From positions 1-21,759 of the forward strand of contig DIKJ01000206.1 of NCBI GenBank assembly GCA_002424525.1: a stretch of 21,759 bases of DNA, read 5' to 3'. This DNA comes from Bacteroidales bacterium UBA5621 (GTDB taxonomy: Bacteria; Bacteroidota; Bacteroidia; Bacteroidales; VadinHA17). Shown here piece by piece: positions 8,490 to 16,220 of the stretch. A model generated the notes under the pieces. The model did not search any database. It saw only the letters and a program-made list of their open reading frames with translations, and was not told the DNA's origin. Both the position numbers and the translations under genes were made by a program. Within the stretch, counting starts at the first letter, position 1, and the number at the start of each line of letters is the position of its first letter.

Positions 8490-11400
8490 TTACTGCTTCA
8501 CAAACTTATAAGTTACAGTTTTCGTTTTACCGGCAACTGTCTGTGAAAGACTTACATAGTATTGACCAGCAATTAACGCGCTTATGTTATCAGACAATGT
8601 AAATGTCCCGGGCGTCCCTGGTGCATTGTTCAACAATATCTTAACAACAGCTCCCTTGCTGGTACCAATCACCAAAGTAATAGGTCCGGTATCAGGTAAC
8701 TGATAAGTTATCAGGATATTTGCCGTCGCGGGGTTGGGCGACAGGGAAACCTTTAGAGTCGCAGCTGCTGTTACTGCCAAAGTCTTGACCTGATCAACCA
8801 GAAGTTCCGGATTCACAATCGGGACGAAGGATGCATCAGCCAGCTCATTCAGCGGGTTGACTGCAAGGGTCAGAGCCAGGGTCTGCAGCGAGGTGAATCC
8901 GCTCTTAGGAGTCATTGTGATGTTTACCAGGGGCTGACCCGGCTGTACAGTGACCGGCGTCATCGAGTTCCAGCCTATCGTCAGTAAACTGCCAGTCAAT
9001 TTAAAGGTTGGCAAAACTGCTGAACCGGCAATTGAAACACCCTGGACCGAAACAAGGTTCGTCGGGACATTGAGAACAAGCGAGATTGCTCCGATTGTCA
9101 ATTGAGGAGATGTAGCAGCAAGGGTAAGGGGAAGGATGAACGGGCCGGTGCTCGGCACACTCAAAACTCCGCCGCTGAAATTAAGCTGCACATTTGAAGC
9201 TCCTACTGCAACATTCGGCTTGAAGCTGCTGTTGAAGTCTCCGGTGCTCATTCCAAGGATATCAAAGCCGGTTACCGACTCACCGTTCACAGCTGATGTG
9301 AATGGCAGTGGATTGGTTGATCCGGAGCCGATTGCTTCCCAGAACACCCAGGGTCCCCTGGCAAATGCGGCAGCAATGACAAAGTTGTTCTGGATGCCGG
9401 TTGCATCAAGGGTGTTGATAAGAGTACTGTTGTCCACATCACCTGCCATAAACTTCACATTCGGGATGATCGACGGGGTAAGAGCCCATGCGTTGACTGC
9501 CCCGGCATCCGTTGAATTGACGCCTCCCGGCAACATCGGAGTGGTCACAATAACCGGATAAACACCGGAAGTAACATTATTGATTATAAATGCACCGGCA
9601 AGATCCGTGACAGCTGTAACCCCGTTGACCGATACGGTAAAGCCAGCCAGTGGATCGAGGGTCGCATTATTGTATTTCAACGTTCCGCTGAGAGAACACG
9701 CGTTGACGGTCAGCGGGGCAGGACTCGAAGTAGTTACCGCACCCGGGGTTGCATTCGACAGAATGCACCTGTATTTATATCCGGTAAACAAAAGGTCAAC
9801 AGGGGCTATTCCCAGGGAGGCAGTAGTTGTTCCGGAATATGGAACTGCATTCGCAAGATTTGTCCATGTTTTCCCTCCGTCAGTACTTACCTGCCACTGG
9901 TAAGCAGATGCATTGGTTGCTGTAACTGAATAGGTCAGGGCATCACCGGCACAGGCAGTTCTCGGTATCGGTTGTGTCGTAATCTGAGGATATGTGAGCC
10001 TGAGCGGACTTGGATGTATTTCCAGCGGGCGCATCATGCTCATATCTTCATGGTCGATAACATGACAGTGCCATACGTAACCCGGGCCCAGGCTTGGATC
10101 AAACGGGAACATCAAGTCAGCCGGTGCAGCATTTACCGGTCTGTCTGTCGGGGCAACCCTCATGACAAATTTGGAGATAAAACCTGGAAGCACGGTGACG
10201 TTGTCCTTCCATCCCATCTCCTCAGGTTCTGCCGGGATTTCCGGTCCCGTTACAAACGGACTGAAAGCAGGATTGCCTCCGACAGCTCCGTCTGCATTTA
10301 AAACATCGTACGGCAGGGGTGATCCGGCGCCACCGGGGTAATCCATTGATCCTGCAGGGTATGGCGGAAGATTTCTCCCGTTGGTGTTCCATGCCTCTGC
10401 ATATGCCTGCAGATATCCCACATCATTAATGGGCTGACGGCTCACAAGCTGCCACTGCATAAGATGGATATGCATAGGGTGAGCATCAGCCGAGACGTTT
10501 GCGATCTCAATAATCTCGGTAGTACCTTCGGTTGGAAATTCCGTCGGTCCGCCTGCGGCATTGGGATCACCTGCAACGGCCAGACTTGCCTCGAAATAGG
10601 TGTTATTCACCATCACAGCGGCCGGGCCGCCGAACGACATGACCTCATTAAGGATAATCTGTCTTTTGACAGCAGGGGTAATCAGCGGATCAATGGTCCC
10701 GGCAAAGTCGGTAAGTTTGACCAACGGGTTGGCAGGCCTGAGGTTGACAGGCAACAGGCTCTTATCAGTACCCGCTGTCAGGGGATTGGCAGCTGAGACC
10801 ATTGAACCGTTGACGACAAACTGCATTATTACATCTGTCAGGCCGGGAACGACGGGATCACCAAAGGGGAACGGTGCGTTCGCATTTTGTTTCAGTATGA
10901 GTGTTTTTCCGGCAAATGCACTAAAATCAATTACGACATCAGCTCTCTGACCGGGGCCTATGTTTAATGCTTTACCTGCTGCAGGATCAAGAACAACAGG
11001 GCTTGACAACAGACCGCCTTCAACACCAACAACGGTGATTGCGGGTCCGGCGGTCGTCCCGTCTGCCGCATCCACAAGCCACATATTCAGCCAACGTGCA
11101 TTGCACCCGTCAAGGATACGGAAACGGTACTTGCGCGGTGCAACACTCAGGTACGGCCATGTCTTGCCGTTTACCACAAAAATATCACCGACAAATTCCG
11201 GAGTCCAGAAAGGATGAAGTTCGGGGTTCGGAGGAGCTACCGGCCAGTAAAGGGCACCGTCGGTATCAAACATCCGGTCCTGGATACCAAGTTCTATTTC
11301 CGGAAGATAGGCATTGGTTCCGTTGAATGTAGGAGTTTTCCCCGCCGGCGTGGCTTCAACTACCATGTCATCACCAGACCAACCGGGAAGATGGGCTAAC

Positions 11401-12659
11401 TCCTCATCCTCGCCTCTCAGAAAATAGTAGCCGGCCAGTCCAGTATAGACATTTATCCTTGTCAAACCGTCATCATGAGGATGGTACCAGAGTGTGGCAG
11501 CCTCCTGCTGGTTGGGATATGTTACCAGGCTGGACGCCCCAAAGGGGAATCCCGGGCCGTTTGTGGTACCGTCAGGCATAAACCATGAGTTCGGACCGCC
11601 GTCAGAGCCTGATGGTATCTCCCCTCCATGAAGGTGGACCACCATCGGTATCTGACCAAGATAAGGCTCGGTAAGAGCCGGCGTGGTAAGCGGATAGCCG
11701 TTCATCATCAACGTCTGGTCTGCCAGTATGTTGAAATGATCATATGTCAGGCCTGCCAGCCCATTCAGATACTGAACGGTCAGTTGATTGCCCTGCATGG
11801 CCTCTATTGTCTGGGCAGGCCACATCGGGACTCCCCATGTCTTACCGTTATCCTTTGAAATGGCATAGGCGGCATAGTTACCCTTGCCTGCGTCAGGCGT
11901 GGCAGCATCACCGATTGTACCGGTGCCAACGGTCATGCCCGTCGGCAGGGCTACCTGTTTTACCGGAACAGTCTTAATGATAAGATTCCCTCCGTTTTTG
12001 GCATTGACCCTCAGTCCGGCCGCAAAATGCGGTAGTGGATCCACAAACTGGGGAATCGTTGCGGGATCAATCGGACCGGCATATGGGAAGTAGTTGACAA
12101 TAAGTGATAATGGAGAAACAGAACAACCGTTCGGATCAGTCAGTGACACGCTTACTGTCTGTTGCGATTTGACTCCCGCCCAGTCAACAGTAATCGATTC
12201 GGTCCCGTCTCCTCCAACAATCGTTCCCTCCGGGGGAATAACCCAGGTGTAAGGGCCCATTCCCGGTTCCGTTGAATAAACCTGACCCGTCGTCGCTCCG
12301 AAACCCAGGGTAGCCGGCATACCTGATACCGGATCAAGAGGTCCGGTGATTGTGGGAGTAGGATTAACCGTAACATCCAGCGTTACAGGCGGGTTCACAC
12401 CATCATCTACTTCGAGGGTCCAAAGCCCGCGTTGTGACCAGTCGACTTGTATCACATCAGGCGTTGTACCGGTAACAAAGGTGAATCCGTTAGGGACTAC
12501 CCAATTATAGGTTCCCCAGCCTGGAGGGGCTGTATAAGAGACCCCTGTCGTACCTTCGCAGACCGTAACAGGCCCGGTTATCTGCGAAAACAGATTTACC
12601 GAGGCCGCCAACAAGGCAACCAGGATAAATGAGCATTTGGAGTAAACTTTTGCTTTCAT
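8490..12659 (-). CDS. Secreted CotA-like multicopper oxidase with Ig, dockerin-like, cohesin-like and T9SS domains
   Basis: 1389 aa, far longer than CotA or CueO (about 500). A signal peptide (about 1-26, ending NLFSQ) leads to two PKD/Ig-like modules (about 28-190) and a three-cupredoxin oxidase (about 200-885). All four copper motifs are present: HLHG (342-345), WYHPH (H393, H395), HPMHIH (H727, H730, H732) and HCH (864-866) with H870 and axial M875. The surrounding residues (DSDG-like loop, YPNQQ, LTRINVYTGLAG) resemble CotA/bilirubin oxidase. Then come an Ig-like domain (about 890-988), a CnaB-like segment (about 990-1045), a dockerin-like pair (GDVDNSTLINTLDA near 1073, and a second at about 1130-1147), a cohesin-like domain (about 1155-1290) and a type A T9SS sorting domain (about 1300-1389). 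It probably acts outside the cell or on its surface, oxidising phenols, bilins, Mn or Cu(I); the substrate is inferred. Start ATG 12657-12659, chosen over a GTG two codons upstream. Confidence 0.93.
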   Translation of the reverse strand: MKAKVYSKCSFILVALLAASVNLFSQITGPVTVCEGTTGVSYTAPPGWGTYNWVVPNGFTFVTGTTPDVIQVDWSQRGLWTLEVDDGVNPPVTLDVTVNPTPTITGPLDPVSGMPATLGFGATTGQVYSTEPGMGPYTWVIPPEGTIVGGDGTESITVDWAGVKSQQTVSVSLTDPNGCSVSPLSLIVNYFPYAGPIDPATIPQFVDPLPHFAAGLRVNAKNGGNLIIKTVPVKQVALPTGMTVGTGTIGDAATPDAGKGNYAAYAISKDNGKTWGVPMWPAQTIEAMQGNQLTVQYLNGLAGLTYDHFNILADQTLMMNGYPLTTPALTEPYLGQIPMVVHLHGGEIPSGSDGGPNSWFMPDGTTNGPGFPFGASSLVTYPNQQEAATLWYHPHDDGLTRINVYTGLAGYYFLRGEDEELAHLPGWSGDDMVVEATPAGKTPTFNGTNAYLPEIELGIQDRMFDTDGALYWPVAPPNPELHPFWTPEFVGDIFVVNGKTWPYLSVAPRKYRFRILDGCNARWLNMWLVDAADGTTAGPAITVVGVEGGLLSSPVVLDPAAGKALNIGPGQRADVVIDFSAFAGKTLILKQNANAPFPFGDPVVPGLTDVIMQFVVNGSMVSAANPLTAGTDKSLLPVNLRPANPLVKLTDFAGTIDPLITPAVKRQIILNEVMSFGGPAAVMVNNTYFEASLAVAGDPNAAGGPTEFPTEGTTEIIEIANVSADAHPMHIHLMQWQLVSRQPINDVGYLQAYAEAWNTNGRNLPPYPAGSMDYPGGAGSPLPYDVLNADGAVGGNPAFSPFVTGPEIPAEPEEMGWKDNVTVLPGFISKFVMRVAPTDRPVNAAPADLMFPFDPSLGPGYVWHCHVIDHEDMSMMRPLEIHPSPLRLTYPQITTQPIPRTACAGDALTYSVTATNASAYQWQVSTDGGKTWTNLANAVPYSGTTTASLGIAPVDLLFTGYKYRCILSNATPGAVTTSSPAPLTVNACSLSGTLKYNNATLDPLAGFTVSVNGVTAVTDLAGAFIINNVTSGVYPVIVTTPMLPGGVNSTDAGAVNAWALTPSIIPNVKFMAGDVDNSTLINTLDATGIQNNFVIAAAFARGPWVFWEAIGSGSTNPLPFTSAVNGESVTGFDILGMSTGDFNSSFKPNVAVGASNVQLNFSGGVLSVPSTGPFILPLTLAATSPQLTIGAISLVLNVPTNLVSVQGVSIAGSAVLPTFKLTGSLLTIGWNSMTPVTVQPGQPLVNITMTPKSGFTSLQTLALTLAVNPLNELADASFVPIVNPELLVDQVKTLAVTAAATLKVSLSPNPATANILITYQLPDTGPITLVIGTSKGAVVKILLNNAPGTPGTFTLSDNISALIAGQYYVSLSQTVAGKTKTVTYKFVKQ

Positions 12660-12792
12660 TGGCACACTTGATTAAGTTATTTAAGGGACATTGTATCAAA
12701 ATTTGTCAGATCTTTTTGTTTCTAAGAAAGAGGTTGACACGGAGTTCTCCTGATAGGGACGACCTTTTAGTCACCGCGTCCGGCGGCGTTAT

Positions 12793-13476
12793 TCAGTCCT
12801 TTTCGCATCTGACTGAATAGCCGGCTCCCTTGTCAGATTTAAGGTATTTTACTTCCACACTGTTATCATCCAGCACAAATGAGAATATCTTGTCTGATGG
12901 TTGTACCTCCACCGGTGCTGAATTTGTCCACCAGATGCAGGAGATGCCAAGTCCGGAGAATTTGCCGTTCGCCTCCCGGCATCCTCCGGGTATACCGTCA
13001 AAACCTATCTTGTTAGTACCGGGCCGTGACTTCCATAAACCGGAGGTGCTTTTAAGACTGCTTCCTGCCATGTCTACACCGTTCAGATTTTTTATCAGGG
13101 TTTTCCAGTCGGCATTGCTCGGAATATGCCAGCCCTCAGGTGCCAGACCTCTCGGATCATTTACAGCATACCAGTTGTACAACTTTCCGTATCCGTTCCC
13201 GTTTGCCGGATTATTCTGCTGATAACACCACGCCGGCTCACCGGCCTCCGCAGCCTTTATCCACTCCTCCTCAGTCATTGCCTGCAGAATGGTGTCTCCG
13301 TTCCTGAAATGTGAGACATTGAGATTTGGAACAGTCCAGACCTGAGTGCCGAAGGAAACCGTCCTGTAAGTGTTCCCGTCAATATCCTGAATAGTCTGGG
13401 CATTAACCGCCAGGCTGAGGAAAAAAAGAACCAGGCTTACAGGAATTGAAAATCTGTTGATGTTCGCTCGTTTCAT
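12793..13476 (-). CDS. Secreted FISUMP-domain protein
   Basis: 227 aa with a signal peptide (about 1-26, hydrophobic core LVLFFLSLAVNA) and then a single Fibrobacter-succinogenes-major-domain (FISUMP). The hallmarks are DIDGNTYRTVSFGTQVW at the start, YGKLYNWYAVNDPRGLAPEGWHIPS in the middle, a GGCREANGKFSGLG segment, IWWT, and the closing GYSVRCEKD. The family is widespread in secreted proteins of Bacteroidota and Fibrobacterota; its biochemical role is not known. The gene sits 133 nt upstream of the oxidase on the same strand, so a shared transcript is possible but the gap is larger than inside the efflux operon. It carries neither a lipobox nor a T9SS tail. Confidence 0.88.
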   Translation of the reverse strand: MKRANINRFSIPVSLVLFFLSLAVNAQTIQDIDGNTYRTVSFGTQVWTVPNLNVSHFRNGDTILQAMTEEEWIKAAEAGEPAWCYQQNNPANGNGYGKLYNWYAVNDPRGLAPEGWHIPSNADWKTLIKNLNGVDMAGSSLKSTSGLWKSRPGTNKIGFDGIPGGCREANGKFSGLGISCIWWTNSAPVEVQPSDKIFSFVLDDNSVEVKYLKSDKGAGYSVRCEKD

Positions 13477-13739
13477 AATATGTCAAATTTTTAGAATGTT
13501 CTCGATTGTATTTTAGCAATCAGAATACTTCAATCCGAAAGTTGTAGTTTAAGTACAATCCTGCCTGAAGTTATACGCTAAGCTATTATGCTTCATTTGT
13601 TATTTGATTAAGACCGGGTTAAGATTGAATGAACGGAAGGTTAACAGCTAATTTGTCCGGAATCAATCATATACTGCACTTTGGATTTATGTCATTTCAG
13701 CCCGCTGAACCAGCAACCATACATAATAAATTCACCTTT

Positions 13740-14861
13740 TCAATCTGGTATAAGTGTTGGTTCCGTCTCTGTCTCACCCGGCATTTCGGGACCCTGTTTC
13801 AGGATTCTCTCACTGTCGAGCAGATAAGCCCCGGAGACTACAACCTCTTCTGATTCCTCAACTCCGGAAACGATTAAAATTAAATTGCCTGTCTGCATTC
13901 CGGAGACTACCGGCCTGAATGAAAATCCACCGCATTCTTCCCTGACCCAAACTCTTTCCCTGTTATTACTTCGCATTACTGCAGAGGCCGGTATCACCAC
14001 TCCGGAACTGGCCTTCGCCCTGACTTTAAGTATCGCCAGCATTCCGGGGTGAAGAACCCTGCCGGGGTTATTTATATTCGCCCTGACAAGGCTTATGTAC
14101 CTTCCGTCTTCAAGCGAGGGATTGATAAAATCAATTTTACAGTTAATTGGTTCCAAATCTGTTGAAGGTATCAAAACCTCCGCATCCATACCCTGGCTCA
14201 GGTACTTTACATCATAGGGGTAAGCCTGCGCTTCAACCCATAGATTGATATCGTCAGCAAGCTCAAAAAGCACCTGGCCTTCCCTGACATATTCTCCCTC
14301 CGAGACATTTAAACTTCGTATTTTTCCTGAAACCGGGCTGATGACAGGAAGGGTGAAAAGTAATCTGTTGTCCGCTGCCAGCTGCTGAACCTGAAGTTCC
14401 GTCATTCCCATCCTTTTCAGTTTATCCCTGATAGCCAGGCTGGGTTCGTATCTTTCTGAAAAGTTCCAGTTATTGCTTTGCAGCCTCATATATTCACGCT
14501 CGGTAGTAATAAGGTCTTCACTGAACAGCTCATATAGCCTGTCACCCTTTTTTACAGCCTCCCCTGTATTCCTGAAATAGAGTTTTTCTATCCTTCCCTG
14601 GACACGCGAGCTTACCGTGGCGGCGCTATTTTCATTGACCTTAAGAACTGCTGTTAGAGAGAGTTCCTGACCGATGGCTCCTGTGACTGCCACTGCCGTG
14701 CTTATGTTGGCAAGCTGAATCTGGGCATCGCTCAGCATGATATGGTTGACGGTAAGGTTCCCGGCGGCAGCCTGCTCCTCCTGTCCTTGCTTGCACGAGA
14801 ACATGACCAGTATTAAGGTAATCAGAAGCGGTTGAATCGTTCTCATATTATAAGTTTTCAT
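13740..14861 (-). CDS. cusB: CusB-type efflux adaptor, lipoprotein form
   Basis: A periplasmic adaptor (membrane fusion protein) of 373 aa for the CusA-type pump. The N-terminus MKTYNMRTIQPLLITLILVMFSC has a hydrophobic core ending in C23, a relaxed lipobox, so it is probably a lipoprotein. The body has the barrel-sandwich halves around a helical hairpin (VQGRIEKLYFRNTGEAVKKGDRLYEL near 88-112; PVSGKIRSLNVSEGEYVREGQ near 176-196), a beta-barrel (about 205-285) and a membrane-proximal domain with VVIPASAVMR near 288. Unlike its neighbour it has no heavy-metal-binding domain. It starts 13 nt after the stop of the other adaptor. I chose ATG 14859-14861; longer frames would run into that gene, and ATG 14846 is an alternative. 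It is the last gene of the efflux operon; no clear terminator follows, and the 263 nt to the FISUMP gene hold no supported ORF. Confidence 0.9.
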   Translation of the reverse strand: MKTYNMRTIQPLLITLILVMFSCKQGQEEQAAAGNLTVNHIMLSDAQIQLANISTAVAVTGAIGQELSLTAVLKVNENSAATVSSRVQGRIEKLYFRNTGEAVKKGDRLYELFSEDLITTEREYMRLQSNNWNFSERYEPSLAIRDKLKRMGMTELQVQQLAADNRLLFTLPVISPVSGKIRSLNVSEGEYVREGQVLFELADDINLWVEAQAYPYDVKYLSQGMDAEVLIPSTDLEPINCKIDFINPSLEDGRYISLVRANINNPGRVLHPGMLAILKVRAKASSGVVIPASAVMRSNNRERVWVREECGGFSFRPVVSGMQTGNLILIVSGVEESEEVVVSGAYLLDSERILKQGPEMPGETETEPTLIPD

Positions 14862-14874
14862 ATTTGAATATGTT

Positions 14875-16191
14875 TTATTCAGATTCCCCGGGAAGGATTT
14901 TTTCACTCCCCGTGTTCTGAACGGGAGAAATAAAACCGTCACTGTCAATAAGAAGCAATGCCTTTTCGGCAATTTCTGAATCAACACCGATCCCTGACAG
15001 AATCTCTATTCTGCCTTCAGATTCAATCCCGGTTCTTACCTCAACCGGGATGAAGGTATTGTCATGCCGGACAAATACTGTCCTCCGGGTGCCGAGGTCA
15101 ACCACTGCTGACGCCGGGGCCCATAGACCTTCCCTGTTTCCGACGGCAATTCTTGCCCTGACCTGTCTGCCGGGGGATAGGATTCTTTCATCATCCCTGA
15201 TGTAAACTCTGACTGATTGAAATATACCTCCGTTAAGTGGTTCCACCAGGTCAACGGCAGTAGCAAGTTGCCTTTCGGGGTAAACAGGATCGGATACAAC
15301 TACCGGTTGCCCTCTCCTTATTAATGACCCTTCTTTTGTTTTTACCTTCAGGTCGATTCGCAGTGACCTGACATCCACCAGTTTGAACAGTGGTTCACCT
15401 GTTTCCACGCTCCTCCCGTCAGTAAGACCCACACCGCCGGATTCCTGCAAGAAGGCTTCGGAGAGATCCTTACTCTCCCTTCCTGAGGTAAATGCGGTCT
15501 CAGGATCGAAACCGCTGCTGACAGCATACCCGTCGGCAGGGCTGTAGACTGCAAAATAGTAATCTGGTCTGATTGTTTTCTTCAGCGTGTCAATCTGGCC
15601 CTCACTGAGCCCGATAAGTCTGAACCACTCGAGGGCTTCGGCAGTAAGATCCTCTCTGTCAGGGTAGGTCTGGATAAGCCTTACGTAATTCCAGCGGTCA
15701 TCAAAAATGTTGGGGGCAAAAATCTCGCAGATTTTTTCACCCTTCCTGATATGCTGAAACTGGGATCTGACAAATGACTTTTCAATCACACCTCCGAAAC
15801 GCGAGCTTACGGTCTGTACTTTCCGTGGATCGTAGTTTACGATTCCGGTAGCCTCGATAAACATCGGAAGTGATCTTTCTTCCGGAACTACAGTTCTTAC
15901 AACGGCCAGGACAGATTCATTGACCGGACGGACAATAGCCGTCAGGGAGGAGTCGTACTTGTTGTCATCCAGCGCAATCAGCTCAATGAGGAACATGCCG
16001 CAAATTGGACAATCGCCGGGGCTGTCCCTTATCACCTGCGGATGCATTGAGCATACATACTGCATCGGTTCCTCCCCGTGCTTTTTCTCCCCGCCATTTC
16101 CACCCTGCCCCCTGAACGAAGCTGCGCTGAAAATTACTATCAGCAGTGCAAATGCTGATGTTACTGCAATTTTGAGATACTTTCGCCTCAT
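14875..16191 (-). CDS. cusB: CusB-type efflux adaptor with N-terminal heavy-metal-binding domain
   Basis: 438 aa. A hydrophobic N-terminal segment (about 6-26) acts as signal peptide or anchor. A heavy-metal-binding domain (about 45-70) follows, with YVCSMHP, CPICGM and metal-ligand candidates C47, M49, H50, C61, C64 and M66. The rest is a CusB/HlyD-type adaptor with a barrel-sandwich (VQTVSSRFGGVIEKSFV near 124; VYSPADGYAVSSG near 217), a helical hairpin (about 150-205), a beta-barrel and a membrane-proximal domain (LWAPASAVVD). In the CusB family this protein links the inner-membrane pump to the outer-membrane channel and hands Cu(I)/Ag(I) to the pump. The same metal-binding module occurs three times in the first protein of the operon. 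It begins 29 nt after the C-terminal CusA half and ends 13 nt before the second adaptor. Confidence 0.92.
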   Translation of the reverse strand: MRRKYLKIAVTSAFALLIVIFSAASFRGQGGNGGEKKHGEEPMQYVCSMHPQVIRDSPGDCPICGMFLIELIALDDNKYDSSLTAIVRPVNESVLAVVRTVVPEERSLPMFIEATGIVNYDPRKVQTVSSRFGGVIEKSFVRSQFQHIRKGEKICEIFAPNIFDDRWNYVRLIQTYPDREDLTAEALEWFRLIGLSEGQIDTLKKTIRPDYYFAVYSPADGYAVSSGFDPETAFTSGRESKDLSEAFLQESGGVGLTDGRSVETGEPLFKLVDVRSLRIDLKVKTKEGSLIRRGQPVVVSDPVYPERQLATAVDLVEPLNGGIFQSVRVYIRDDERILSPGRQVRARIAVGNREGLWAPASAVVDLGTRRTVFVRHDNTFIPVEVRTGIESEGRIEILSGIGVDSEIAEKALLLIDSDGFISPVQNTGSEKILPGESE

Positions 16192-16220
16192 GCTTTGAAG
16201 TTTTTCATTCAGTGATTCCT

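Noticed and set aside
8490..9500. Cellulosome component, because of dockerin-like and cohesin-like segments
   Set aside because: Dockerin-like turns are common in large T9SS-exported Bacteroidota proteins, and no scaffoldin or glycoside hydrolase genes are present.
9136..12093. Several open frames on the plus strand across the oxidase gene
   Set aside because: They are antisense shadows of a long gene of moderate GC content; none shows a recognisable domain or plausible start context.
13696..13709. Hairpin TTCAG-CCCG-CTGAA downstream of the efflux operon as terminator
   Set aside because: The stem is only 5 bp and no T-run follows on the minus strand.
14862..14987. Longer N-terminus for the lipoprotein adaptor
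   Set aside because: The extra 42 residues lie mostly inside the preceding gene in another frame, and the signal sequence begins only at ATG 14861.
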